From: JBBQFI01 sp038321775 | GTDB taxonomy: Bacteria; Verrucomicrobiota; Verrucomicrobiia; Chthoniobacterales; UBA10450 | Length of the DNA: 64,000 nucleotides | NCBI GenBank assembly: GCA_038321775.1 | Contig: JBBQFI010000005.1 | Location: 168,105 to 232,104, forward strand | Direction: 5' to 3' | In this document: positions 43,421 through 51,690 of the stretch, piece after piece | Position numbering within the stretch: the first letter of the stretch is position 1 | How the letters are laid out: every line of letters begins with the position of its first letter | Program-made: the position numbers and the translations under genes | The notes under the pieces: generated by a model | Database searches by the model: none | The model's input: only the letters and a program-made list of their open reading frames with translations | What the model was told of the DNA's origin: nothing

Positions 43421-44727
43421 TGCGAGCACGGTTATGGCTCATCGTAGCCGCCATAGGATTCATCGCTAGTTCGGCTCTAGGTGCCACGACGTCGAAATTA
43501 TCAACCGACAATATGGGCGCAGTCGCGGAGGCCTACGTGAAGTTGGTCCTCGCGATGGGGCAGCACGATGCGGATTACGTCGATGCTTATTACGGCCCGG
43601 CGGAATGGAAGGACGCAGCAGCGAAAGAAAAGAAACCGCTGCCGGCGATCGCAGAAGAAGCCACGCAACTGCGTCGAGCTGTCGAAAAAATCGCGATGCC
43701 TGCGGACGAAATGGGCCGACTGCGTCACGAGTACCTAACGAAGCAATTGTCTGCGCTGGAAGCGCGTGTGCGCATCGTCCAAGGTGAGCGGCTAAAGTTC
43801 GACGAGGAATCACGTCTCCTCTACGACGCGGTCGCGCCGACATTTCCGGATTCGCATTTCCAGGAGATCCTGGATCAACTTAAGAAGAAGATCCCAGGTG
43901 AAGGATCCCTCGCGCAACGTTACGAACGATGGCGGAAGCCATTTGCGATCACAAAGGATAAACTCGACGCGGTGTTTCAGCTTGCGATCAAAGAATGTCG
44001 AGCGCGCACATTAGCTCACATCAAATTGCCGCCTAACGAGACATTTACCGTGGAGTATGTGACAGGAAAACCGTGGAGCGGTTACAATTGGTATCAAGGT
44101 AATTACCGCAGCGTGATTCAGGTTAACACGGATCTGCCGACCTACATCGATCGCGCAATCGACCTCGCGGCGCATGAAGGTTATCCCGGGCATCATGTTT
44201 ATAATGTATTGCTCGAAAAGAACCTGGTGCGTGATCGCGGATGGGTGGAATTCTCGGTCTACCCGCTTTTCTCGCCGCAATCTCTCATCGCTGAAGGCAC
44301 AGCTAATTTCGGCAAGGAAGTCGTGTTTACGAAACCAGAACGGATAAAGTTCGAGAAAGAGGTTCTGTTTCCAGCGGCGGGAATCGATCCAGCTCGGGCC
44401 GAGGAATATTACGCCGTAGAGAAGTTAGTAGAAAAACTTTCTTACACTCGGAACGAGGAGGCGCGGAAATTGGTCAACGGTCAGATGGATGAGAGCGCGG
44501 CGGCAATGTGGCTGGAGAAGTACGCGCTCATAAATCCCGCCCGGGCGAAACAAGCAGTGAAATTTAGCCAGCGTTATCGCAGTTACGTCATCAATTACAA
44601 TCTCGGCGAAGATCTGGTGCGCCATTATATCGAGAAGCTTGGCGGGACGGACGAGCACCCGGTTAAACGCTGGCAGGAATTCGAGCGATTGCTTTCCTCG
44701 CCGCGATTGCCCTCGGAGCTGCAGTAA
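43420..44727 (+). CDS. Secreted DUF885 peptidase-like protein
   Basis: 435 residues. Signal peptide LWLIVAAIGFIASSALGA, then a mainly helical protein. The family's zinc-peptidase motif is AAHEGYPGHHVYN near residue 250 (HExxxHH), followed by the downstream glutamate region LIAEGTANFGKEV. Members of DUF885 include probable carboxypeptidase-like metallo-enzymes. The ATG overlaps the amidohydrolase stop. Three octamers lie in this and the preceding gene (43204, 43734, 44032). Confidence 0.88.
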   Translation: MRARLWLIVAAIGFIASSALGATTSKLSTDNMGAVAEAYVKLVLAMGQHDADYVDAYYGPAEWKDAAAKEKKPLPAIAEEATQLRRAVEKIAMPADEMGRLRHEYLTKQLSALEARVRIVQGERLKFDEESRLLYDAVAPTFPDSHFQEILDQLKKKIPGEGSLAQRYERWRKPFAITKDKLDAVFQLAIKECRARTLAHIKLPPNETFTVEYVTGKPWSGYNWYQGNYRSVIQVNTDLPTYIDRAIDLAAHEGYPGHHVYNVLLEKNLVRDRGWVEFSVYPLFSPQSLIAEGTANFGKEVVFTKPERIKFEKEVLFPAAGIDPARAEEYYAVEKLVEKLSYTRNEEARKLVNGQMDESAAAMWLEKYALINPARAKQAVKFSQRYRSYVINYNLGEDLVRHYIEKLGGTDEHPVKRWQEFERLLSSPRLPSELQ

Positions 44728-44777
44728 TTCAAGCTACGTCATTGATTGCTATCCGAATTGGATTGGATGAGGGAATC

Positions 44778-45432
44778 ATGAAACTACTTGTCGCTCGGTT
44801 GCCTTTTTGTTTCGCAGTTTTCCTTTCCTCGCCGGGGAGCGTCTCAAAGCCCAACCGCCTGCTGATTCGGCTGCCCTACCGCCATGGCGAGACGAAATCG
44901 CGCAGGGTCTCATGCCCTACCACCAATTGACGGTAGACGATTTTCCGGTGAACGACAGAGTGCATCCGGGTGTGGGATATTGGATCAAGACGTTTGTTGA
45001 TCCGCGTTTTCATTTCTATCTAAAGCCCTACAACGGTTTTGGTCACGCTTACGTTAGCGATTGGATCGTTTACTCCGGCTTCGACAAGCGTGAGTCCTCA
45101 CGGAAGAGCACATATCACGAATTGAAAACAGACCTGCCTTACGTGCAGGCTCTACTCGACATCAATGAAATTTACGCGCGAGAACTCGCGATCATAAAAG
45201 TCGGCGATTTGCCGGAGGGTCGCGCCGCAAATTATGCAGCTGCTCAAGCCGATCTGGAACAGAAGATCAAAGCGCTTGTCAGCAAAAGTACAAAGAGAGC
45301 GACGCAGAAACCGATGCTTTCGCGAAAGCGACTCACGATGGGGAGAACAAGAAAAAAACTGGAGAATTGGCGGCGGCGGTCAAAAAACGACTGAACGTGA
45401 AGCTTGATCCCGCGATTTCGCCGCAGGAATGA
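44778..45432 (+). pseudogene. Small secreted protein gene with two single-base deletions
   Basis: The ATG at 44778 gives a signal peptide (MKLLVARLPFCFAVFLSSPG), but the body of the protein continues in another frame (GERLKAQPPADSAALPPWRD, WIKTFVDPRFHFYLKPYNGF). The two join if one G is added in the run CCGGGGAGC near 44836. Near 45280 the frame breaks again: after QKIKAL the sensible continuation is QQKYKESDAETDAFAKATHD in a different frame, ending at the TGA 45430-45432. The repaired protein would have about 218 residues: signal peptide, aromatic core and a lysine-rich helical tail. Family not recognised. It follows the DUF885 peptidase by 50 bp. Confidence 0.6.
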
Positions 45433-45516
45433 TTCGCGAAAGGCGTTTGCTTCAACTGGTACGCGAAGCGGATTACTCGTTAGGTAGACTTGGTCGCTTG
45501 GTAGAGTAACGAAGCG

Positions 45517-46032
45517 CTACGCGCTCTGCGATGCTTCGGGCATGTCGAGAAGACCGTGCTGGAAGGCATAGAGGATTAATCCGGCCACGTTTCGCGCGCC
45601 GAGCTTGCTCATTAGATTAGTGCGGTGGGTTTCCACTGTCGCGACGCTGATGAAGAGCTTGGCCGCGATTTCCTTGCTCGTGCTGCCGAGGGCGATGAGA
45701 CGAAACACTTCGCGTTCGCGCGGGCTCAGAGGCGCTCCGACGTACTGGCTCTTACGTTGCTCGAGTGTTTCGCGCGAGAGCGGACTGACGCCGCTACTCT
45801 TCGAAGAGAAATATTGTTCGCCGCGACCGACGCGATCGACCGCTTGCAGAAAGTCGTCCCACGTATTTGTCTTCTCGACGAAGCCCTTCGCGCCGGCGCG
45901 GAGAGCATCCGCGAGCCGGTCCTCCGTCGGGAACGCAGTGCACAAAAGCACATTGGTTTGTGGCGAGACGCGCTTGATCGCCGGGACGATATCGATGCCG
46001 TTTTGGTCCTGATGGTTGATGTCGAGAATCAA
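45517..46032 (-). CDS. LuxR-type response regulator, N-terminally truncated
   Basis: 171 residues from a TTG at 46032. The second half of a receiver domain is present: ILDINHQDQNGIDIV (phospho-acceptor Asp), NVLLCTAFPTEDRLADAL and GAKGFVEKTNTWDDFLQAV (Thr and Lys switch residues). A LuxR helix-turn-helix follows: LSPREREVFRLIALGSTSKEIA, then SVATVETHRTNLMSKLGA. The first receiver strand, with its acidic pair, and about 50 residues are missing; an in-frame TGA lies 18 bases before the TTG. It is probably a relic, unless a truncated form is made. No histidine kinase is adjacent. Confidence 0.7.
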   Translation of the reverse strand: MILDINHQDQNGIDIVPAIKRVSPQTNVLLCTAFPTEDRLADALRAGAKGFVEKTNTWDDFLQAVDRVGRGEQYFSSKSSGVSPLSRETLEQRKSQYVGAPLSPREREVFRLIALGSTSKEIAAKLFISVATVETHRTNLMSKLGARNVAGLILYAFQHGLLDMPEASQSA

Positions 46033-46194
46033 CGGGTTAGCGCACGGTCAACTCTTCCGGCGTCAGTATGATCGCCGCTCGCTTTTCTTTGGATAGACGT
46101 TACCCAGTTATCCCAGCAAAAAACTAGTTGTTAGGTCAGCAACGCTCTTTTGCGTTGGTGCGAGCTTTCCGTTCGTCTCCAGCCGTCAGTGGCT

Positions 46195-46926
46195 TCAGGC
46201 ATTACCGATCAGGAGAATCGGGCCTTCGCGCTTTGGAACACCACCCTTTCGCTCCACGCTGAGTGCGAAAGCCTTCACTTTGTGCGCGGCATTGGTAGGT
46301 TGGAAGCGCACCTGGGCCGTTCCGTCTTCATCTACGTGAATCACTCCCGCATTAATTGGATCCTTGTGTTCGGCATCGACTGCCCAGAGCTGATAATCTC
46401 TTCCCTCCCTCGGCGTCAGACCGCTGATACGAATCACGCCGCTTTGCTTGTCCGATTCCCAGGCCACTGTCGCCTTTGCATCCTCTGGAGCGCCCGCGCC
46501 CTTTGCTGGAGCAAGCGCAACAAATTTGGTCTGCATTAAAGGATCGCGCGCGCTCATGTCCGCGATCTCACGGCGTAACCGCACGTCGTTATAGAGCAAG
46601 CCGCCTAACGATATGAAAAGCAGAGCCGCGATCGCCCAGGGCAACCACGCCATGGGATGCGGAGTGATGATTTTCTCGCCTAACGCATCGGTTCGTTGGC
46701 CACGCGCTTCCGCTGCAATCGCGCCAAGCACGCGATCTTTAGCTTGCGCGGGCGCGGATTCTTCCGCGGCACCAAAGGCAATCGCGCCCGCAGCCTCCTG
46801 CAGTTCATCCACCAGCGCACGCAACTCTGCGTCGCGCATCGCCGATTCGAAAGCTGGCAAGTCATCTGTGTCCAAGATACCGAGGACGTAAAGCGCTGCG
46901 CGATCCTGTTGTTCGTCAGCGATCAT
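46195..46926 (-). CDS. RskA-like anti-sigma factor
   Basis: 243 residues from the ATG at 46926. Cytoplasmic N-terminus ALYVLGILDTDDLPAFESAM (anti-sigma binding, no zinc ligands evident), a single membrane helix WLPWAIAALLFISLGGLLY near residue 100, and a periplasmic C-terminal domain ending with IRISGLTPREGRDYQLWAVD and VKAFALSVERKGGVPKREGP, the fold seen in RskA. It holds the ECF sigma factor inactive at the membrane and releases it after proteolysis. The start overlaps the end of the sigma gene by 11 bp. Two octamers or near-copies lie inside (46604, 46679). Confidence 0.9.
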   Translation of the reverse strand: MIADEQQDRAALYVLGILDTDDLPAFESAMRDAELRALVDELQEAAGAIAFGAAEESAPAQAKDRVLGAIAAEARGQRTDALGEKIITPHPMAWLPWAIAALLFISLGGLLYNDVRLRREIADMSARDPLMQTKFVALAPAKGAGAPEDAKATVAWESDKQSGVIRISGLTPREGRDYQLWAVDAEHKDPINAGVIHVDEDGTAQVRFQPTNAAHKVKAFALSVERKGGVPKREGPILLIGNA

Positions 46927-47509
46927 GTGACCTCCGTAATTCGTCGCGCAGTCGAAGCAATCCGCGTCTAATACGAGCTTTGACCGTGCCGAGCGGCTGC
47001 TCGAGCGTAGTCGCGATTTCGTGATGTGTGAGTTCGGAAAAGAAAGCCATCTCGATCGCCTGGCGTTGTTCGAGCGGCAGTTTAACCAGGACTGCTCGAA
47101 CACGTGCAGCCTCTTCATTTCTACCAATGGTGTCCGTTGTATCTTCGGCAGTGGATGCGTGCGCGGCCTCGATGTCGCGTTCACCTTCCGTTGTCGCAAC
47201 GATCAGGCGCGCTCGCCGTCCGCGGGCCCGCAGGCGATCGATGATCTTGCTCCGTGCCAGAAGAATGACCCAGGTAAAGACGCTGCTACGTGTAGGATCG
47301 TAGGTGACGGCGCGCCGCCAGATGACCAGGCAGATTTCCTGTAACGCGTCTTCTGCTTCTGCCGCGTCGCCGAGCATCTTCAAGCCTAACGAGTAAAGTG
47401 GTCCACTCAATCTGTCGTAAAGCGTCGCGAACGCGTTCTGGTCGCCTTGTGCGACAAGGGAGATCAATTGCTGATCTAATTTTTGCTGCGGTGTTTCTGA
47501 CAGGGCCAC
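46916..47509 (-). CDS. ECF-family RNA polymerase sigma factor (SigK-like)
   Basis: 197 residues. Region 2: GDQNAFATLYDRLSGPLYSLGLKMLGDAAEAEDALQEICLVIWRRA (-10 recognition and DNA melting). Region 4: LPLEQRQAIEMAFFSELTHHEIATTLEQPLGTVKARIRRGLLRLRDEL (-35 recognition helix-turn-helix). The linker carries an acidic, threonine-rich stretch. Paired with the adjacent RskA-like anti-sigma in the order sigma then anti-sigma. Upstream on the same strand are msrB and a fasciclin gene, the type of target controlled by SigK/RskA in mycobacteria. Confidence 0.92.
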   Translation of the reverse strand: MALSETPQQKLDQQLISLVAQGDQNAFATLYDRLSGPLYSLGLKMLGDAAEAEDALQEICLVIWRRAVTYDPTRSSVFTWVILLARSKIIDRLRARGRRARLIVATTEGERDIEAAHASTAEDTTDTIGRNEEAARVRAVLVKLPLEQRQAIEMAFFSELTHHEIATTLEQPLGTVKARIRRGLLRLRDELRRSHDR

Positions 47510-47597
47510 GCTCGAGGCGGAAGTAATTCATCCCGGCCTGACTGACAAGCTCTTTCGCAGTGCGCGGAAAAATTCGTGCTGAGAAAATATCCGCAAT

Positions 47598-48152
47598 CTA
47601 GGGACGTTCCTGAAATTTAAGGGCCACGCCGTTCATGCAATAACGCAAACCCGTGGGCGGAGGCCCATCATCGAAAACATGGCCGATGTGACTTCCGCAG
47701 CGTGCGCAACGAACTTCTTCGCGCTCGATGAAAAAACTTCGATCTTTCACGACGACAATCGCTTTCGGGAAAAACGGCTTGGTAAAGCTCGGCCAGCCTG
47801 TGCCTGATTCAAATTTTGCATCGCTGGCAAAAAGTGGCTCGTCGCAGGCCGCGCAGACAAACACACCGTGCCGATGTTCGTTTAGCAATTCACTGGACCC
47901 CGCGCGCTCAGTTCCTTTGCCGCGCAGGACAGAATACTGCGCGGGAGTGAGCTGCGCCTTCCATTCTGCTTCCGACTTCTCGATTTTCGTTATGGGAGCA
48001 AGATCCGCGGTGGTGGGAGTAACGGGCGCAGTTTGTGACGCTACCGGAGTGTTAGTCTTAGCGGATTTATCTGCGTGGGCGCGATTGCGAAACGCCATCA
48101 CGAGAATCGTGACAACAAGCAACGCCAGAAGAGTCGAAACGATTGTTCTCAT
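47598..48152 (-). CDS. msrB: Exported peptide-methionine (R)-S-oxide reductase MsrB
   Basis: 184 residues. A signal-anchor (STLLALLVVTILVMAF) and a flexible linker rich in Thr and Pro lead into the MsrB domain from about residue 60. The four zinc cysteines appear as CAACDEPLF and CARCGSHIGH, the substrate segment is FESGTGWPSF, and the catalytic Cys lies in GLRYCMNGVALKF. The enzyme reduces methionine R-sulfoxide in proteins, here in the periplasm, with electrons from a thioredoxin-like partner. It lies between the fasciclin gene and the ECF sigma gene on the same strand and suits an oxidative-stress regulon. Confidence 0.93.
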   Translation of the reverse strand: MRTIVSTLLALLVVTILVMAFRNRAHADKSAKTNTPVASQTAPVTPTTADLAPITKIEKSEAEWKAQLTPAQYSVLRGKGTERAGSSELLNEHRHGVFVCAACDEPLFASDAKFESGTGWPSFTKPFFPKAIVVVKDRSFFIEREEVRCARCGSHIGHVFDDGPPPTGLRYCMNGVALKFQERP

Positions 48153-48227
48153 AAGTTTAAAGATTTAATCTGAAAGGCACAGGGGCGACGGCTCTCACCG
48201 CCGCCCCGCAAATTTGCCTTGGTTCCG

Positions 48228-48779
48228 TTACGGCATCAAGACGGTATCGATCACGTGGATGACGCCGTTCGACTGCATGACATCCGCAGTTGTCACTTTG
48301 GCCGTGCCGCCCTTGCTGTCGGTCAACTCAATCGAGTCGCCTGACATTTTGGCGGTGAGTTTTTCGCCATTCACGGTTTTCAATTCCGCGGAGCCGTCGC
48401 CGGCTTTGATTTTCTTGGCGAGTTTTGCCGCCGTCATTTTTCCAGCCACGACGTGGTAGGTAAGAATTCCGGCAAGCTTCTCTTTGTTCTCGGGTTTCAA
48501 AAGCGTATCGACCGTGCCGGATGGCAACTTATCGAATGCTTCATTGGTGGGCGCGAAGACCGTGAAAGGTCCTTGGCCTTCGAGCGTTTTCACAAGACCG
48601 GCCGCTTTCACTGCCGCCACGAGCGTAGTGTGGTCTTTGGATTTGCTCGCGTTCTCGATGATATTCTTGTTCGCATACATCGGTGCGCCACCGACCATCG
48701 GATTTTCCGCTGCGCCGACGCTCGCGATCGTGAATGCGGCGATGACCACTGCAATTGGGAGACGTAATGATTTAATCAT
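48228..48779 (-). CDS. Secreted fasciclin-domain protein
   Basis: 183 residues: signal peptide RLPIAVVIAAFTIASVGA, then a single FAS1 domain with the H1 motif GPFTVFAPTNEAFDKLPSGT, ILTYHVVAGKMTAAKL (YH motif) and H2 NGVIHVIDTVLMP. FAS1 domains mediate adhesion at the cell surface. In Mycobacterium, fasciclin proteins MPT70/MPT83 are targets of the SigK/RskA system, and a sigma/RskA pair lies two genes downstream here. A hairpin CCGGCTT-GGAA-AAGCCGG (48818-48835) lies upstream of the start. Confidence 0.93.
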   Translation of the reverse strand: MIKSLRLPIAVVIAAFTIASVGAAENPMVGGAPMYANKNIIENASKSKDHTTLVAAVKAAGLVKTLEGQGPFTVFAPTNEAFDKLPSGTVDTLLKPENKEKLAGILTYHVVAGKMTAAKLAKKIKAGDGSAELKTVNGEKLTAKMSGDSIELTDSKGGTAKVTTADVMQSNGVIHVIDTVLMP

Positions 48780-48969
48780 AGTTTGTTGTCCTTTGTAATG
48801 ATGTCCTTTGAACGCGTCCGGCTTGGAAAAGCCGGTTTGTTGAGTGCGTTACAACATCGTTAACGACAAGGCATCCGCTTGACTTATGGACTTGGACGCA
48901 TGGCAAAGGATTTAATCCGTCCGGACGGCTCTTGCGGGACGAAGTTGCTGCGCAACAAAGAATGAAAGG

Positions 48970-49275
48970 ATGACTCGATTCACAACGCACAAAGCCTGGC
49001 TGCTTCTCGGCGTCGGTGTGGCTCTAATTATTCTTCTCGTCTGCGCTTTTGCGTTTCTTAATCCGCGCCTAACGACTTTAGCCGAAAGCGATAAGTTTCG
49101 CGCGGAAATGGAAAAGGAAACGGCGAAGGGACTTCATTTTCCAAACGCACTTTTCGAATCGATCAAACGCAGCGGGACATGGACGGCGGAGAGCGCCGGG
49201 TTTCGGGCGGACGGGGGACGTAAAGCGTTGCACTCTCTCCAGGCGCCGCTTGCGTGTCATCCTCCTTCAGCATAA
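48970..49275 (+). CDS. Membrane-anchored protein, probably truncated
   Basis: 101 residues. One N-terminal membrane helix (AWLLLGVGVALIILLVCAFAF) is followed by LNPRLTTLAESDKFRAEMEK and LHFPNALFESIKRSGTWTAE, which resembles the beginning of long AsmA-like periplasmic proteins. The frame then ends in an unrelated low-complexity tail (LQAPLACHPPSA). The rest of the long protein is missing, so this is likely an N-terminal fragment of a deleted gene. The resemblance is by eye. Confidence 0.4.
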   Translation: MTRFTTHKAWLLLGVGVALIILLVCAFAFLNPRLTTLAESDKFRAEMEKETAKGLHFPNALFESIKRSGTWTAESAGFRADGGRKALHSLQAPLACHPPSA

Positions 49276-49294
49276 ATAGTGCTCCCATTCTAGA

Positions 49295-49996
49295 ATGATG
49301 AAACGTATTTTGCCGCTGCTGTTGTGTCTTTTCTGCGCGAGCGCCCTCGCACAGGCGAAAATCCCGCCCGGTGAATACATCATCGTCGTGGGTGGCCCTT
49401 CCTTGCACGAATGGGAGAAGTACAAGGCCCAACCGCACGATCACTGGTGGGCCAATTTCGTCCATTCCGCGCGCGTGCGGACCGAACAATTGCGGACGGA
49501 ACTCGGGCCCGATCGGATGATTACCTGGCTGGTCTACGGTCAGGGTTACAAAGATCGTGGTGTGCAGGAGAAACAAGATCTAATCGCCAACATCAACTCC
49601 GTGCGCGACAAATATCACCTCAACCTTATTTATTTTCGCAACGGCAGCGACATCGTTAACTACATCAATGGCGGCCAACCGCGTCGTGATTTGAGGGTCG
49701 CCGGATTTGAATACTTCGGGCATTCGAATCGAGCGTGCTTCATGTTCGATTACAGCAACGTGCTCGATAGCGCATCAAAATCCTGGCTGCACGAATCGGA
49801 GCTGGCGAAGCTTGATCGTCGCGCATTCGCTCATGGCGCTTTCGTCAAGAGCTGGGGCTGTCACACCGGTGAAAGCATGTCGAAAAAATGGAAAACTGCG
49901 ACTGGTGTGCCGATGTGGGGCGCGATCGGTAAAACGGATTTTTCCACGGGCGAATTGCCTGCGCTCTCCACGCCTGGCGGTCACTGGGTGGAATGA
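49295..49996 (+). CDS. Secreted protein with a caspase-like (clan CD) His/Cys pattern
   Basis: 233 residues. Signal peptide MMKRILPLLLCLFCASALAQ, then alternating strand/helix segments. DLRVAGFEYFGHSNRACFMF puts a histidine directly after a hydrophobic strand, and AFVKSWGCHTGESMSKKWKT puts a cysteine after the next strand; this hydrophobic-strand-GHS ... strand-GC order is the dyad layout of caspase, gingipain and CHAT-type peptidases. EYIIVVGGP at the N-terminus could be the first strand of such a fold. Function not established; a structural fold with a lost activity is also possible. It stands alone between a broken gene and bioB. Confidence 0.6.
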   Translation: MMKRILPLLLCLFCASALAQAKIPPGEYIIVVGGPSLHEWEKYKAQPHDHWWANFVHSARVRTEQLRTELGPDRMITWLVYGQGYKDRGVQEKQDLIANINSVRDKYHLNLIYFRNGSDIVNYINGGQPRRDLRVAGFEYFGHSNRACFMFDYSNVLDSASKSWLHESELAKLDRRAFAHGAFVKSWGCHTGESMSKKWKTATGVPMWGAIGKTDFSTGELPALSTPGGHWVE

Positions 49997-50129
49997 TTTT
50001 TTAGCGGCCGATTCACAACTCTAATCGTCGTCAGTAGCGACGCGCGATTCATCGATGCCGCTAACAAAAAATATGGCGGAACGATTTCGTTTTTGATCAA
50101 CGATCTTTTCCTTTAAGGTCGCGAGTCGA

Positions 50130-51137
50130 ATGGACTTTGAGAAACTTGAAGCGCTCTATCACCAGCCGCTCTTCGATTTAATCTCGCAAAGTCGCGCGGT
50201 GCATCTTCGGCATTGGCGCGGCGAACAAGTGCAGCGCTGCAGTTTGCTCAGCATCAAAACCGGTGGATGCAGCGAAGACTGCGCTTATTGCGCGCAAAGT
50301 GCGCATTATTCTACCGGAGTCGAGCGCGAGGAGATTCTTCCGGTTGATGAAATCCTTGCCGCCGCTCATCGGGCACGCGCACAAGGCGCGACTCGCTTCT
50401 GCATGGGCGCGGCCTGGCGCGGCGTCCGTGATGGCACGGAAAAGTTCGAACAGGTACTCGAAAGCGTGCGTGCCGTGAGCAAGCTCGGAATGGAAGTCTG
50501 CGTGACCCTTGGCCAGATTTCTCCTGTCGAAGCGCGCAAACTCAAAGCCGCCGGCGTTACCGCTTATAATCACAACATCGATACTTCGCCGGAATTTTAT
50601 CCGTCAATTGTCAGCACCCACACCTTCAACGATCGGCTGAACACCATCGCGGCCGTGCAGGAAAGCGGCATGTCGGTTTGCTGCGGTGGAATTGTCGGGA
50701 TGGGCGAATCGGTGGTTGATCGGCTGCGCATGCTCGAGGTCTTGAGCAACTTTACGCCACCACCGGAAAGTGTTCCGATCAATTGTCTGATGGCGATGCC
50801 GGGCACTCCGCTGGGCGATCAACCGCCCGTCGATATTTTTGAACTCGTTAGGCTGGTTGCCGTCACGCGTATTGCATTGCCTGAAGCGCGCGTGCGCCTC
50901 GCCGCCGGGAGGACGCGTATTTCGCGCGAAGGCCAGGCTCTCTGTTTTTTCGCCGGCGCCAATTCCATTTTCTACGGCGACAAACTTCTTACTGCTGAAA
51001 ATCCCGCCGCTGATCGTGATATCGCGCTGCTGCGGGAACTCGGTTTACACATCGAGCGAGACAATGACAAAACATCAGCGCAACTTTTAGCGGAACGCAG
51101 AAGTTTCGCGTTGACCGGGAATCATGAAACTCTTTAA
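50130..51137 (+). CDS. bioB: Biotin synthase BioB
   Basis: 335 residues. Radical-SAM cluster motif GGCSEDCAYCAQS (CxxxCxxC) near residue 50, then FCMGAAWRG, YNHNIDTSPEFYPSIV, CCGGIVGMGES and the arginine of AAGRTRIS that binds the second iron-sulfur cluster. It inserts sulfur into dethiobiotin to make biotin. No other biotin genes are in the window. An octamer (50846-50853) lies inside. The 3' end overlaps the next frame by 14 bp. Confidence 0.97.
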   Translation: MDFEKLEALYHQPLFDLISQSRAVHLRHWRGEQVQRCSLLSIKTGGCSEDCAYCAQSAHYSTGVEREEILPVDEILAAAHRARAQGATRFCMGAAWRGVRDGTEKFEQVLESVRAVSKLGMEVCVTLGQISPVEARKLKAAGVTAYNHNIDTSPEFYPSIVSTHTFNDRLNTIAAVQESGMSVCCGGIVGMGESVVDRLRMLEVLSNFTPPPESVPINCLMAMPGTPLGDQPPVDIFELVRLVAVTRIALPEARVRLAAGRTRISREGQALCFFAGANSIFYGDKLLTAENPAADRDIALLRELGLHIERDNDKTSAQLLAERRSFALTGNHETL

Positions 51138-51690
51138 GCTCGGACTCATGCGAATCCTCCTGGCGTCTTTAATGTGCCTGGTTCTTACGAGCGCCGAATG
51201 TTTTGCTCTCAAAGGCGGCCCCGTTTTTGGCGGGACCAAAACATCCACGACCGGAACTTACGCGGGCGTGCTCATGCCAACCGAAGCGAGGAACTCGCTC
51301 GCGCTTTTTAGTCTGCAAATTGCGCAGACTGGGATTGGAACCGGGACGTTGGTTATTTTCGACGCGGGGCAGATCTATTCTGGAACTTTGCAGGCCACCG
51401 GTGACCCTGATAAAGGGAAAGTCACGGGTCTTATTCGCGCAACGTTTCCTTACATTACCACCGTCCCTAGTGGAACTGACGCAGACGGGCATCCTACGTT
51501 TACCACCACAACAGTCGTCGCTGTTGCAGCTGGCACGATGCAGGGAAAAGTTAAGGCGAACAATCGTTTTTCCGGAGTCACGAGCACGCGTCTTGGCGGC
51601 ACGGCCGACGTGGAATTTTCTCTCACCGTCAATCATCCATTCGACGAAATCATTTACGACATTATCGGCTTCAAACAGTCGAGTACGTAA
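51124..51690 (+). CDS. Hypothetical secreted protein
   Basis: 188 residues (or 180 if the ATG at 51148 is used). Signal peptide MRILLASLMCLVLTSAECFA, then a glycine- and threonine-rich mature part with many beta-strand-like segments (GTYAGVLMPTEARNSLALFS, GTMQGKVKANNRFSGV). No catalytic motif. Families like this in Verrucomicrobia are lineage-restricted and uncharacterised. The next gene starts one base after its stop, so it may form an operon with the prepilin-type protein. Confidence 0.6.
   Translation: MKLFKLGLMRILLASLMCLVLTSAECFALKGGPVFGGTKTSTTGTYAGVLMPTEARNSLALFSLQIAQTGIGTGTLVIFDAGQIYSGTLQATGDPDKGKVTGLIRATFPYITTVPSGTDADGHPTFTTTTVVAVAAGTMQGKVKANNRFSGVTSTRLGGTADVEFSLTVNHPFDEIIYDIIGFKQSST

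Noticed and set aside
46033..46194. A separate small gene upstream of the truncated response regulator (peptide IILTPEELTVR)
   Set aside because: Too short, no start codon context; more likely debris from the regulator's lost 5' part or a neighbour.
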